From Bog-532 sp965277615 (lineage in GTDB: Bacteria > Actinomycetota > Actinomycetes > Streptosporangiales > Streptosporangiaceae), in the NCBI GenBank assembly GCA_965277615.1, contig CBDIDG010000005.1, positions 1,922,001 through 1,986,000 on the forward strand: a stretch of 64,000 nt of DNA, given 5' to 3'. Position 1 is the first letter of the stretch. Every line of letters starts with the position of its first letter. The translations under genes and the position numbers were made by a program. Positions 7,669 through 15,700 of the stretch are shown piece by piece. The notes beneath the pieces were generated by a model. That model was given only the letters and a program-made list of their open reading frames with translations, ran no database searches and was not told the origin of the DNA.

Positions 7669-9045
7669 GTGGAACCAGCCAAGCCCTCACTGGAGTTGCT
7701 GCGCGCGCTCACCGACGAGCACGTGTTGCGCGCGCTGATGCGGCAGCCCCGCCTGACCCGGGCCGAGCTGGCCACGGCGACCGGCGTTTCCAAGCCCACG
7801 GCGGGCGAGAGCGTGCGCCGCCTGGTCGCGGCCGGCCTGGTCGCCGACACCGGCCAGCGCACCGCGGGCGGCCGGGGCCGTGGCCGCGTCGGCGCCTACT
7901 ACGCCCTGGCCGACGACGTGGGCCTGGCCCTGGCCGTCAGCATCGCCCCCGAAGGCATCGTCGCCGAGTGCATCGACCCTTACGGCGCGGTGGTGTCCCG
8001 CTCGGAGCGGCCCATCACCCGCCCGGCCCACTCCGCCGAGGTAGCCGCCGCCCTCCGCGCCGCCGCCACCCAGGCCGTCGGAACGGCCCCCGTCGCCCCC
8101 AGCAACGCAGGAGTCCCAAGAACCCTGGAAGCCTCAAAAACCCTAGGAGCCCAGAAAACCTCAAGAGCCCAAAAAACCCCAGGAGCTCCAAGAACCCCAA
8201 TCGACTCAGTAGTCCTGGGGGACCCGGTGACCCGGGCGTATGCGGCGGGCGGCCTCGGCGGGCCGGTGCGGCTGGCCGTGGTCAGCGCGGCTGACCCGGT
8301 GGACCGGGCCACCGGGCGGATGGTCCACCTGCCGGACAGCCCGTTCTTGCTCGGCGACCTGGACCCGGTCGCGGTGCTCGCCCCGCTGGTGGCCGGCCCC
8401 GTCATCGTCGACAACGACGTCAACTGGGCCGCCCGCGCCGAGCGCGACCACCACGTCACCGGGGCCGGCGCGCTAAACGACTTCGCCTACGTCTACCTGG
8501 GCGAGGGCCTGGGCTGCGCCGTCATCAGCGACGGCGAGGTCCGCCGCGGCCACGGCGGCCTGGCTGGTGAGATCGCCCACCTGCTGGTCGCCGGCCCGAA
8601 CGGCCAGGCCACCAGCCTCATCGACGTCTTCGGCCAGCTGGGCCTACGTCAGCCCAACGCCACCGCCATCGACACCGCCCGCCTCCTAGCCGCCACCACT
8701 GCTCCCAGCTCCCCAGCCGTCCCGGGCGCCGCGTCCCCAGCCGTCCCGGACTCCGCGTCCGAAGTCAACGGCACCCTCCAGGCCGTGGCCCAGGCGGTGT
8801 CCGGGGCCATCGCCGCCGTAGTCGCGCTGGCCGATCCGGCCGAGATCGTCCTGGGCGGTCCCTGGGGCTCTCACCCCGTGCTCGCCGCGACCATCGCCGA
8901 AGCTGCGGCGTCCCTGCCCCGCCCGGTCCCGGTTCGCGTCGCCGCCGCGGCCACCGAGCCTGCCCTGTCCGGCGCCCGCGCCGACGCCCTGGCCCGCCTC
9001 CGGGCCGCCGTCATCGCCCGCGCCCAGCTCACCCCGCCCGGCTGA
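7669..9045 (+). CDS. ROK family transcriptional regulator (NagC/XylR-like)
   Basis: 458 residues: an N-terminal winged helix (residues about 15-75, LTRAELATATGVSKPTAGESVRRLVAAGL), then a ROK sugar-kinase-like domain with a DNDVNWAA-type motif and a GGPWGSHP end. It probably represses the divergent DUF1479-ankyrin operon in response to a sugar or derivative. The GTG at 7669 is the only possible start: an in-frame TAG occurs four codons upstream (7657), inside TAGAAT (7657-7662), a good -10 only six bases from the GTG. The mRNA is therefore probably leaderless. Two low-complexity insertions (about residues 140-182 and 343-365), built from short Pro/Ala/Lys/Thr-rich units, interrupt the domain. 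Confidence 0.87.
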   Translation: MEPAKPSLELLRALTDEHVLRALMRQPRLTRAELATATGVSKPTAGESVRRLVAAGLVADTGQRTAGGRGRGRVGAYYALADDVGLALAVSIAPEGIVAECIDPYGAVVSRSERPITRPAHSAEVAAALRAAATQAVGTAPVAPSNAGVPRTLEASKTLGAQKTSRAQKTPGAPRTPIDSVVLGDPVTRAYAAGGLGGPVRLAVVSAADPVDRATGRMVHLPDSPFLLGDLDPVAVLAPLVAGPVIVDNDVNWAARAERDHHVTGAGALNDFAYVYLGEGLGCAVISDGEVRRGHGGLAGEIAHLLVAGPNGQATSLIDVFGQLGLRQPNATAIDTARLLAATTAPSSPAVPGAASPAVPDSASEVNGTLQAVAQAVSGAIAAVVALADPAEIVLGGPWGSHPVLAATIAEAAASLPRPVPVRVAAAATEPALSGARADALARLRAAVIARAQLTPPG

Positions 9046-9381
9046 GGCGCCACGTCCGCCTCCTCAGTCACACCCGCCCCACGGCTCAGGCTGGGATGCG
9101 TAGTGAATGGCGCATTGCCCACAGCGGGGTGTCGGTAATGGTTCATCGCCAACAACGGTGCCGAGCCCACCCGCCTCGCCAACACCCCGAAGCCCCGTCA
9201 GCCCCGCTAACCCCCGTCGGGCCCCTTAGCCCCGTTCGTCCCTCCAGCCCCGACAGCCCCGACAGCCCTGTGAGTCCCGCTCGTCCCAAAGCACAGCCCT
9301 GGCCGGGTCGCGGGCGCGCGGGCGCGAGTTGGCGGCCCAAGGGGACTGACGCGGCGTCGTGCGACCTCGTTTTGGCTTAAC
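9046..9381. other. Intergenic region with low-complexity C-rich 9-bp units
   Basis: No gene is supported here. Positions about 9180-9290 consist of CCC-centred units roughly nine bases long (AGCCCCGACAGCCCCGACAG type). They resemble the insertions found inside the ROK and sacsin-like genes. The promoter of the following reductase must lie near the end, but I see no convincing -35/-10 pair. Confidence 0.6.
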
Positions 9382-10167
9382 GTGATCGCCATGAACCGGC
9401 CCTTCGAGGTGATCTGCGAGATCGAGCCCCCCACCGGGCCTGACCTCAAGCACGCCCGTCATCAGATCGGGGTGCTCAGCCCGGTCGCCGATGCGTTCCT
9501 GATCCCGGACAACCACATCGGCCGCGCGACCGTATCCAGCATCGCGGTCGCGCACGAGGTACAGGCCATGGGCGGGAACACCATCGCCTGCCTCAACTCC
9601 AGGGACCGCAACCTGCTGGGATTCCGCCGGGACCTGCTCACCGCCGCCGCCTACGGTGTCAGCCAGTTCCTGTTCGTCTACGGCGACAAGCCCAGCTCAG
9701 GCGGGCGCACCAGCGACCTGACCGTCCGCTCGATGATCGACGAAGCCCGGAGCTGCGCCACCGACCCGGTGTTCACCGGGGTACCCCCGTGGCGGATCGG
9801 GGCCGCCGCCTCCCTGCGGCCCCTGCCCCGCTGGAAACAATCCGCCGACTTCGTGTTCACCCAGGTCAGTTACTCGGTAGAGGCCCAGCTGCGCTGGCGC
9901 GACGCCAACCCCGTGGACATCCCGGTCTACGCAGGCGTCATGGTCCTGGCCAGCGCCGACATGGCCCGCCGCCTCGCCGCCTCCATCCCCGACATCGACA
10001 TCCCCCAGCGGCTCATCGAACAGGTCGCCGCAGACAAGGCCGCCGGGGTAGACGCCGCCTGCGAGCAGATCCGCCAGCTACGCGACAACGGAGCGTTCCA
10101 GGGCGTCCACCTGGTCCCTGTGGGCCGGTACCGGGAAGTCTCAGCCCGCCTCGAAACCCTGCGCTGA
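9382..10167 (+). CDS. Methylenetetrahydrofolate reductase family protein
   Basis: 261 residues with the MTHFR TIM-barrel pattern: an N-terminal EIEPPTGPD (catalytic Glu of the family), the central NTIACLNSRDRN strand, FLFVYGDKP, and the later GVMVLASADMARRLAASIP. MTHFR reduces 5,10-methylene-THF to 5-methyl-THF with an FAD cofactor. This protein is somewhat shorter than MetF (about 290) and may act on another folate or in C1 catabolism. The start could be GTG 9382 or ATG 9391; no clear Shine-Dalgarno precedes either. It stands alone and is convergent with the next operon, from which a strong hairpin (10233-10282) separates it. Confidence 0.82.
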   Translation: MIAMNRPFEVICEIEPPTGPDLKHARHQIGVLSPVADAFLIPDNHIGRATVSSIAVAHEVQAMGGNTIACLNSRDRNLLGFRRDLLTAAAYGVSQFLFVYGDKPSSGGRTSDLTVRSMIDEARSCATDPVFTGVPPWRIGAAASLRPLPRWKQSADFVFTQVSYSVEAQLRWRDANPVDIPVYAGVMVLASADMARRLAASIPDIDIPQRLIEQVAADKAAGVDAACEQIRQLRDNGAFQGVHLVPVGRYREVSARLETLR

Positions 10168-10232
10168 CCCGAGCTCCCGTCCCGTCGACCCCAGCAGCCC
10201 CAGCAGTCCCGAAGGCCGCGAGCGGTTACCAA

Positions 10233-10282
10233 GGCAATGGCGCCTTTACCCGTGCTCCAGCATGGGCAAAGGCGCCATCGCC
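10233..10282. terminator. Large hairpin between convergent genes
   Basis: The arms 10233-10255 and 10260-10282 pair over 23 bp with only two A-C mismatches and one G-U pair, around a TCCA loop. The arms include the GGCGCC core. It lies between the stops of the reductase (+) and the sucrase/ferredoxin-like gene (-), where a bidirectional terminator is expected. There is no long U-run, so it may work as a Rho-aided or pause structure. Confidence 0.6.
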
Positions 10283-10378
10283 CTCCCAGCCTGAGCTACC
10301 CGCGACCTGCGTCGCGGCGCGAATCGGAGTTTAGGCGGCTGCGGGACGTTGCCGGGCTGACGCCGGTCCTGGCCCGAA

Positions 10379-11386
10379 TCAGGCCAACTGCGTGACGGAC
10401 TGGACGGCGAACGTCGGGACGGCCAGTGGCACGGTCGCGGCGCAGTTGCTGTACAACGGGGCGGTTGCCGTCTGGACCAGCTCGACCTGGATCCGCCCCG
10501 CCGAGCCGGCCGCCAGCCCCGCCGAGCCGGCCGCCGGCCCCGCCACGCCCGCCGAGTCGGCCAGCAGGACCTGCCAGTGGCCCGGCGCGGTCGGCACCGA
10601 GCCGAGCGGCTCGTACGCCTCGATCCGCAGGTCGCCGAAGGCCCGGCGGGCCGCGTCCTGGGCGGTCTGCTCCAGGAACCGGTACGCGCTGCGGCCGCGC
10701 AGCCCGGCCAGCATGACCCGGCCCGCCCGGTACTCGTCCACCATCTGGCCGGCGTCCAGGACGTCGGCCCGGCCGTAGTTGATGCCGTGCGGGAACAGCA
10801 GCAGGGTGGCTGCGAACCGGTCACCGCCGATGTGCGAGCACTCCCACACCGCCGGTCCTTCCCGCCGGGCCAGCGACGTCGCCACCAGCCGGCCCCGGCT
10901 CGCGCAGCACTGGTCGTGGCGCCCGTGCGCGCACACCGCGATCACGGGCTCGGCCGACGGCGTACCCGGCTCGCTGTACACCGCGGTCAGGTACTCGTCC
11001 GGGCCGGCCACCTCGCCCCAGCGGACCGACTCATGCCCGGGATTGCAGTCCACCCGGGCCCACCGCCAGCGCCGCCCGCCGTCCAGCCGGGCCCGGCCGG
11101 AACGGCGGATGGCGACCAGCCGGAAGCCTTCGGCCGCGGCGCGCTGCTCGATCTTGATCCCCAGGGCCCGGTCCAGCACCGGCGAACCGCGGAACGCGTT
11201 CGGGCCCCACGCGCTGGCGACCTCGAGCAGCAGCCAGCGCCGCCCGTAGGACGCGGTGCCCGCCACGGGCTCGCCCGCTTCCAGCGACCGTGTGCTGCAG
11301 GTCAGGCCGCCGGCTGACCGTGGCCGGGTCGTGCCGCTCGCGTCCATATCGGCCAAGTCTGGACCATTCGCGCCAGTGCTGCCCAC
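10379..11386 (-). CDS. Sucrase/ferredoxin-like family protein (thioredoxin-fold [2Fe-2S] ferredoxin-like)
   Basis: 335 residues. The central C-x-HGRHDQCCA-x-RG motif (residues about 150-162) and the following WECSHIGGDRFAAT are hallmarks of the sucrase/ferredoxin-like family, whose cysteines and histidines resemble thioredoxin-like 2Fe-2S ferredoxins. It could supply electrons or bind a cluster, but its biochemical role is not established. The GTG start at 11386 is one base after the stop of the JmjC-type gene (TGACGTG), so it is the third gene of a tight operon. The C-terminal part contains a GPAAGSAG/GLAAGSAG duplication encoded by low-complexity DNA. Confidence 0.8.
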   Translation of the reverse strand: MGSTGANGPDLADMDASGTTRPRSAGGLTCSTRSLEAGEPVAGTASYGRRWLLLEVASAWGPNAFRGSPVLDRALGIKIEQRAAAEGFRLVAIRRSGRARLDGGRRWRWARVDCNPGHESVRWGEVAGPDEYLTAVYSEPGTPSAEPVIAVCAHGRHDQCCASRGRLVATSLARREGPAVWECSHIGGDRFAATLLLFPHGINYGRADVLDAGQMVDEYRAGRVMLAGLRGRSAYRFLEQTAQDAARRAFGDLRIEAYEPLGSVPTAPGHWQVLLADSAGVAGPAAGSAGLAAGSAGRIQVELVQTATAPLYSNCAATVPLAVPTFAVQSVTQLA

Positions 11387-11387
11387 G

Positions 11388-12686
11388 TCAGGCCAGGGCG
11401 TCGGTGACCAGGATCCCGGACCGCAACAGCCTGCGGCTCACCACCAGGCTGTCGGCCTCGTCCAGCCCGGGCAGCGCGCTGGCCCGGTGCCGTTCGCCGC
11501 GGGCCAGGGCCCGGATCGCCGTCTCGCACTGGGCGGGCAGCCCGAGGCCCTGGTCGGGCACCTTCAGGTGGACCCCGGCCTGGTCCACCGTGACCTGGGC
11601 GTCCAGGCCGTGCCGCAGCCGGACGCTCACCTCGGCCGACAGCCCGGCCGCAGCATCCACGGTGGCCAGCGGGGAGACCGGTTCCGGCCGCACCAGCTGG
11701 TGCAGCTTGTGGCCCAGCGCCGCGGCGATCTGGTCCGGGCGGGCCGCGGGCGCCGCACCCAGGGCGTCAATAAAGGCCCGGGAGATGTCCGCGACAGCCG
11801 CCGTCACCTCGTCCGCGTCCACTCCCGAGGCCCCCGAGGCCCCCGAGGCGCCCGAGGCCGCCGAGCCCATGATCGGCAGCGGCGTGCGCAGGTCGTCTGC
11901 GGCGGCCACCGCGGCCGTCAGCTCACGGACCACGTCGGCGCCGGTGAAGTTGGCCACGCCGATGGTCAGGTGGATGGAGGTGCCTGCCCGCGCGACCGCG
12001 GAGTGCAGCCAGCCGCGCGGCAGGTACAGCGCGTCCCCCGGCCGCATCACCACGTCCAGCACGGGTTCCTCGCGGGCGCGGGCGGTCACCGCGGCCCGGT
12101 ACTGCGACCAGGGTTCATCGGCCCGGGGATGGGTCCGCACCGGGGCGTGGATGCGCCAGTGCTTCTCCCCGCTGACCTGCAGCACGAACACGTCGTGCAC
12201 GTCGTAGTGCGGGTCGAACCCGCGGTTGGCCTCCGGCGTGATGTAGGCGTTGACCTGGGCCGGGTGCCCGAGTTCGGCGACCAGCTGGCGGGTGAACGTC
12301 TGCAACGCGGGCCAGGTGCGGTGCAGCCCCTGGAGCACGATCGTCGCGCCGGCCGCGAACTCCCGCAGCACCATGGCCGGGTCGACCTGGTCCGCGACGG
12401 CCGCGCCGAACCCGCCCGAAGCGGTGAAGCAGTCGCCGGACAGCACCTTTCCTTCTTTGGCCATCCGGATGAACGGCGTCCGCAGCGCCCGGTCGGTCAG
12501 CAGCTCGTCCGCGGCCGCCGGGGAGAACAGGTCGGCGAAGTCCCGCGGCAGCGACCCGGCCGCCGAATGCAGCGGTCCGGTGGCCCAGTACTTATGCGCG
12601 AACACTTCGGGCGGCACGCAGACGCAGCGCCCGAGCGCGTACGCCCGGGCGCTGGTCTCGCTGGTCATCGGTTCAGCCAACGTCAC
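11388..12686 (-). CDS. JmjC/cupin-type Fe(II)/2-oxoglutarate oxygenase, candidate peptide hydroxylase
   Basis: 432 residues resembling the cupin-4/JmjC ribosomal-oxygenase group. The metal triad is visible: HYD (His160, Asp162) and the distal His228 in YLPRGWLHSA. Lys175 in SGEKHWRIH is placed to bind 2-oxoglutarate. Known members hydroxylate Arg, His, Asn or Asp side chains of proteins (family knowledge). The GTG start at 12686 overlaps the stop of the repeat-peptide gene (GTGA), so it is translationally coupled to it; ATG 12668 is an alternative. The context suggests that the repeat peptide, which is rich in Asp, Asn, His and Arg, is the substrate (inference). A run of four Gly-Ala-Ser units near residue 280 is low complexity. 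Confidence 0.82.
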   Translation of the reverse strand: MTLAEPMTSETSARAYALGRCVCVPPEVFAHKYWATGPLHSAAGSLPRDFADLFSPAAADELLTDRALRTPFIRMAKEGKVLSGDCFTASGGFGAAVADQVDPAMVLREFAAGATIVLQGLHRTWPALQTFTRQLVAELGHPAQVNAYITPEANRGFDPHYDVHDVFVLQVSGEKHWRIHAPVRTHPRADEPWSQYRAAVTARAREEPVLDVVMRPGDALYLPRGWLHSAVARAGTSIHLTIGVANFTGADVVRELTAAVAAADDLRTPLPIMGSAASGASGASGASGVDADEVTAAVADISRAFIDALGAAPAARPDQIAAALGHKLHQLVRPEPVSPLATVDAAAGLSAEVSVRLRHGLDAQVTVDQAGVHLKVPDQGLGLPAQCETAIRALARGERHRASALPGLDEADSLVVSRRLLRSGILVTDALA

Positions 12687-13000
12687 GCACTGCCGTCGGC
12701 GCCACCATCGTGACCGCCGGGGTTGGCCCCGCCGTCGGCGGTACCTTCGCCACCGGCTGAGCGGTCGGCGCCGCCGTCGTGGCCGCCGGGGTTGGCCCCG
12801 CCGTCGGCCGTGCCTTCGCCACCGGCTGAGCGGTCGGCGCCGCCGTCGTGGCCGCCGGGGTTGGCCCCGCCGTCGGCCGTGCCTTCGCCACCGGCTGAGC
12901 GGTCGGCCCCGCCGTCGTGGCCGCCGGGGTTGGCCCCGCCGTCCGCGGTACCTTCACCCGTGCCGGACTCGTTGCTGATGTCGCCATCGTTGATCGACAT
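12683..13000 (-). CDS. Repeat peptide: 14-residue leader plus four 23-residue acidic Gly-rich repeats (candidate RiPP precursor)
   Basis: 105 residues: MSINDGDISNESGT followed by four units of GEGTADGGANPGGHDGGADR plus SAG. The last unit lacks its final Gly and has Gly for Arg. The repeats are 69 bp at DNA level (12752-12958, with the fourth at 12686-12751). A GGAGGG Shine-Dalgarno lies seven bases before the ATG, and a promoter TTGGTG-18 bp-TATAAC sits at 13059-13030. The stop overlaps the oxygenase start. Repeated identical cores, a short leader and coupling to a modifying oxygenase are features of multi-core RiPP precursors. Other frames of the repeat are also open, but only this one has a promoter, an RBS and coupling. 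A structural or metal-binding peptide is the alternative. Confidence 0.7.
   Translation of the reverse strand: MSINDGDISNESGTGEGTADGGANPGGHDGGADRSAGGEGTADGGANPGGHDGGADRSAGGEGTADGGANPGGHDGGADRSAGGEGTADGGANPGGHDGGADGSA
12686..12958. repeat. Four tandem 69-bp repeats inside the peptide gene
   Basis: Three full 69-bp units and one 66-bp unit, nearly identical in sequence. They differ mainly at synonymous third positions such as GGTACC versus GGCACG near each unit start. This indicates recent amplification with purifying selection on the peptide. Confidence 0.9.
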
Positions 13001-13029
13001 ATAGCGTCCCTCCTCGCGTCGTCCACCCC

Positions 13030-13059
13030 GTTATAGGGCTCAGTTAACACGCTCACCAA
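13030..13059 (-). promoter_or_regulatory. Promoter of the repeat-peptide operon
   Basis: On the minus strand, TTGGTG (13059-13054), 18 bases, then TATAAC (13035-13030). Transcription would begin about 25 bases before the peptide ATG, leaving room for the GGAGGG ribosome-binding site. Confidence 0.55.
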
Positions 13060-13149
13060 TGACCCCTTGAGGCGCACTGACGCCAAAGCTTCTTTCCGGC
13101 CAACGAGCGATTATGCAGCGGGCCGCCAGACCGCTCAGGTTCTGCCCTG

Positions 13150-13330
13150 GGCGCCCTGGGCGCCCTGGGCGCCCTGGGCTGCCCGGGCGGCCGGGGCGTG
13201 CCGCTCGCCCCAGGCGCGCAGTTCCCCAGGACCGGGCCGAGCTCGCGGCCGGCCGCGGTCAGCACGTACTCGTCCCGGGGCGGGTGGGAGCTGTAGCGGC
13301 GCCGTTCGACCAGGCGGCTGGAGCCGGTGC
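13150..13330 (-). pseudogene. HxlR-family regulator remnant
   Basis: Directly downstream of the AidB-like gene stop, the minus strand reads SRLVERRRYSSHPPRDEYVL, then TAAGRELGPVL. This is the wing and C-terminal helix of HxlR-type winged-helix regulators. The expected continuation LRAWGERHAP appears only after a frame change near 13212, followed by a GCC/CAG-rich tandem run (13141-13180, repeated CCCTGGGCG). The N-terminal DNA-binding half is missing. It is a truncated, frameshifted relic. Confidence 0.6.
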
Positions 13331-14947
13331 CTAGCCCAGCCGGGCGTACTCGATGATCGCGGCCGTGTCAGCGGCGGCCGGGAGCGTGCCGAACGTCGGC
13401 GCCCAGTCGCCGTCCAGCCGTGAGGCGCAGAACGCGTCGGCGACCGCAGCCGGCACGTGCCGGACCAGCAGCGCGGCCTGGACCGCGAGCGCGATCTCGC
13501 TGACCAGGCGGCGCCCCGCGCCCGAAGAAGCGGCCGCCTCCATCACGGCCGCCTCAATCCTGGCCGCCGCCGGGGCCAGCCGGGGTTCGGCGCCGGCGGC
13601 GCCCCGGATCTCGTCCAGCAACGGCTCGATGGCCTTGGGCTCGCGGGCCAGCACCCGCTGCACGTCGAGGACCATCATGTTCGAGGTGCCTTCCCAGATC
13701 GCGTTCAGCGGCGCCTCACGGTAGTAGCGCGGCAGCGGGTGCTCCTCGATGTAGCCGTTGCCGCCGATGCACTCGATGGCTTCCTCGGCCACCAGCGGTG
13801 CCCGCTTGCAGTTCCAGTACTTGGCCACCGGGGTCAGGATGCGGCCCAGCAGCCGTTCGCTCTCGTCGCCGCGCCGGTCCATGGTGCGGGCCAGCCGGAA
13901 GGCCAGGTGGGTCGCGCCCGCCCACTCCAGGGCCAGGTCGGCCAGCACCGGGGCCTGGACCGGCAGCTCGGACAGCCGGTGGCCGAACGCGCGGCGGTGG
14001 TCGGCGTAGTGCAGCGCCTGCGACAGCGCGGCCCGGATCAGCCCGGCCGAGCCGACCGCGAAGTCCAGCCGGGTGTAGTCCGACGAGGTCAGGATGGTGC
14101 GGACCCCGTGGCCCTCTTCACCCACGCCGATCGCGTAGGCGTCGTGGTACTCGATCTCCGACGACGCGTTGGCCCGGTTGCCGAGCTTGTCCTTGAGCCG
14201 CTGGATGACGATGCCGTTCGGGGTGCCGTCCGGCCGCCAGCGGGGGGCGAAGAAGCAGCCGGGCCCGGCCTCGGTCTGGGCCACGGTGAAGAACCCGTCG
14301 CTCATCGGGGCCGAGCAGAACCACTTGTGCCCGTTGAGCAGATAGGGCTGTCCCGGGCCGCGGGATCCGAGCGGCCGGGCCACGGTCACGTTGGCCCGCA
14401 GGTTCGAACCGCCCTGCTTCTCGGTCATGGCGTAGCCCACGGTGGCCGCGTGCTTGGTCGCGACCGGCGCGTAGGCCGGATCGTAGTCATGGCGGGCGAC
14501 GCGGTCGGCGTAGGCGGATAGTTCCGGGGTGTCACGCAGGAACGGGATCCCGGCGTAGGCCATGCCGGTGGGACAGGCGGTGGCCCCGTCCACCTGGTTC
14601 CACAGGTAGGACTGGACGGCCCGGGCCAGGTGGGCGCCGGGCTGGCTGGCCGTCCAGGCCAGCGCGTGCACCCCGTGCCCGAAGGCCATGGCCATCAGCT
14701 CGTGGTAGGCCGGGTGGAAGTCGACCACGTCGATGCGGCGGCCCAGCCGGTCGTGGGTCCGCAGCTCGGGCAGGTGCCGGTGCGCGTCCCGGGCCGCGGC
14801 CAGCGTGGCCGGGTCCCATACCGCCCGGCCGAGCCGCTCGGCGTTCGGGCGGCTCCACGGCGCGTGCTCGCCGATGACGGCCGCAGCGATGACGTCTCGG
14901 CTGAACGCGTCGACACCAGTGAGGTCCTCAACCAGGTTGGTGCTCAT
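13331..14947 (-). CDS. AidB-like acyl-CoA dehydrogenase family flavoprotein
   Basis: 538 residues, matching the AidB subfamily (about 540) rather than the 380-residue acyl-CoA dehydrogenases. It shows AMTEKQGGSNLRANVT (FAD/substrate loop), ECIGGNGYIEEHPLPRYYREAPLNAIWEGTSN-type signatures and LDFAVGSAGLIRAAL. AidB proteins bind DNA and are induced by alkylation damage; others in the group act on isovaleryl-CoA. The ATG at 14947 overlaps the TetR stop by four bases (ATGA), so the regulator is the first gene of the operon. Confidence 0.88.
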   Translation of the reverse strand: MSTNLVEDLTGVDAFSRDVIAAAVIGEHAPWSRPNAERLGRAVWDPATLAAARDAHRHLPELRTHDRLGRRIDVVDFHPAYHELMAMAFGHGVHALAWTASQPGAHLARAVQSYLWNQVDGATACPTGMAYAGIPFLRDTPELSAYADRVARHDYDPAYAPVATKHAATVGYAMTEKQGGSNLRANVTVARPLGSRGPGQPYLLNGHKWFCSAPMSDGFFTVAQTEAGPGCFFAPRWRPDGTPNGIVIQRLKDKLGNRANASSEIEYHDAYAIGVGEEGHGVRTILTSSDYTRLDFAVGSAGLIRAALSQALHYADHRRAFGHRLSELPVQAPVLADLALEWAGATHLAFRLARTMDRRGDESERLLGRILTPVAKYWNCKRAPLVAEEAIECIGGNGYIEEHPLPRYYREAPLNAIWEGTSNMMVLDVQRVLAREPKAIEPLLDEIRGAAGAEPRLAPAAARIEAAVMEAAASSGAGRRLVSEIALAVQAALLVRHVPAAVADAFCASRLDGDWAPTFGTLPAAADTAAIIEYARLG

Positions 14948-15576
14948 GGGTTGCCTTCCTCAGACGTGGAGTCAGGGGAGCCGGCCACGGCCGCCCGGCA
15001 GAACGCGGCCACCTCCCGGGTGATCGCGTCCCGGTCCGGCGGGACCTCGGTGCGGCGGGCCAGCGGGGCGACCAGCGCCTCCAGCAGCGCGCCGACGATC
15101 GCGGCCCCGCGCAACCGGACGTCCTGCGGGACGAACTCGCCCGCCACGACGCCCTCGCCGATCAAAGCGGCGAACACGTCGGCCAGCCGGGCGCGGGCGG
15201 CCAGCCGGACCTGGTCGACCCCGGGGTCCATGGGCTCGACGATCACCGCGTAGGCCAGCCCGTCGCCCCGCAGCGCCCGGTCGGCGAACGTGGCCACCGC
15301 GTCGCTGATGCGGTCCAGCGCCGGGCGCTCCCGCTCGGCCGCGATGGCCTGGACCACGGCCAGCTCCCGGTCGCACACCACCCGGAGCATCTCGGTGAAC
15401 ACTGAGGCCTTGGACGGGAAGTGCCGGTAGACCGACCCGGTGGCCACGTCCGCCACCGACGCCACCACGGCGACCTGGGCCGCGGCGTACCCCTGCTCGG
15501 CCACCACGACCCGGGCCGCCTCCAGGATCCGCCGCCGGCTGTCGGCCACCCGGGCCGCCACCCTGGAACTAACCAC
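14944..15576 (-). CDS. TetR family transcriptional regulator
   Basis: 210 residues. The N-terminal helix-turn-helix (DSRRRILEAARVVVAEQGYA, then GSVYRHFPSKASVF) is typical of TetR. The C-terminal ligand domain is unassigned. It probably autoregulates itself and the coupled AidB-like gene. The start is uncertain: GTG 15576 lies within the first copy of a 33-bp tandem repeat, and an in-frame GTG (VAARVADS...) follows a few codons later. Confidence 0.85.
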   Translation of the reverse strand: MVSSRVAARVADSRRRILEAARVVVAEQGYAAAQVAVVASVADVATGSVYRHFPSKASVFTEMLRVVCDRELAVVQAIAAERERPALDRISDAVATFADRALRGDGLAYAVIVEPMDPGVDQVRLAARARLADVFAALIGEGVVAGEFVPQDVRLRGAAIVGALLEALVAPLARRTEVPPDRDAITREVAAFCRAAVAGSPDSTSEEGNP

Positions 15577-15700
15577 GTCCCGCCCACCCCGCCAGCCTGA
15601 GGCCAGCCACGTTCCACCATTCCGCCAGCCTGGGACAAGCCACGTCCCGCCATCCCGCCAGCCCGAGGCTAACCACGTCCTGCCCTCCCCGCCGTCTCAG
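15574..15700. repeat. Imperfect 33-bp tandem repeat, about four copies, at the TetR start
   Basis: Units beginning CACGTyCC at 15574, 15608, 15641 and 15674 (spacing 34, 33, 33 bp) share a CCGCCAGCC core. The first unit contains the TetR GTG start, so the array spans the region where an autoregulatory operator would be. The function is unknown. Confidence 0.7.

Noticed and set aside
6390..8294. Long plus-strand frame spanning DUF1479 (antisense) and the ROK gene
   Set aside because: No domain or RBS; it crosses the divergent promoter region and both real genes explain the sequence.
12686..12958. CRISPR-like regular repeats
   Set aside because: The units are contiguous, without spacers, and encode a peptide; there are no cas genes.
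12723..13004. Plus-strand frame over the 69-bp repeats (Pro/Ser/Ala-rich repeat protein) and a third frame on the minus strand (12673-13086, Thr/Ala/Pro-rich)
   Set aside because: Repeats whose length is a multiple of three keep several frames open. Only the minus-strand frame starting at 13000 has a promoter, a Shine-Dalgarno and overlap with the next gene.
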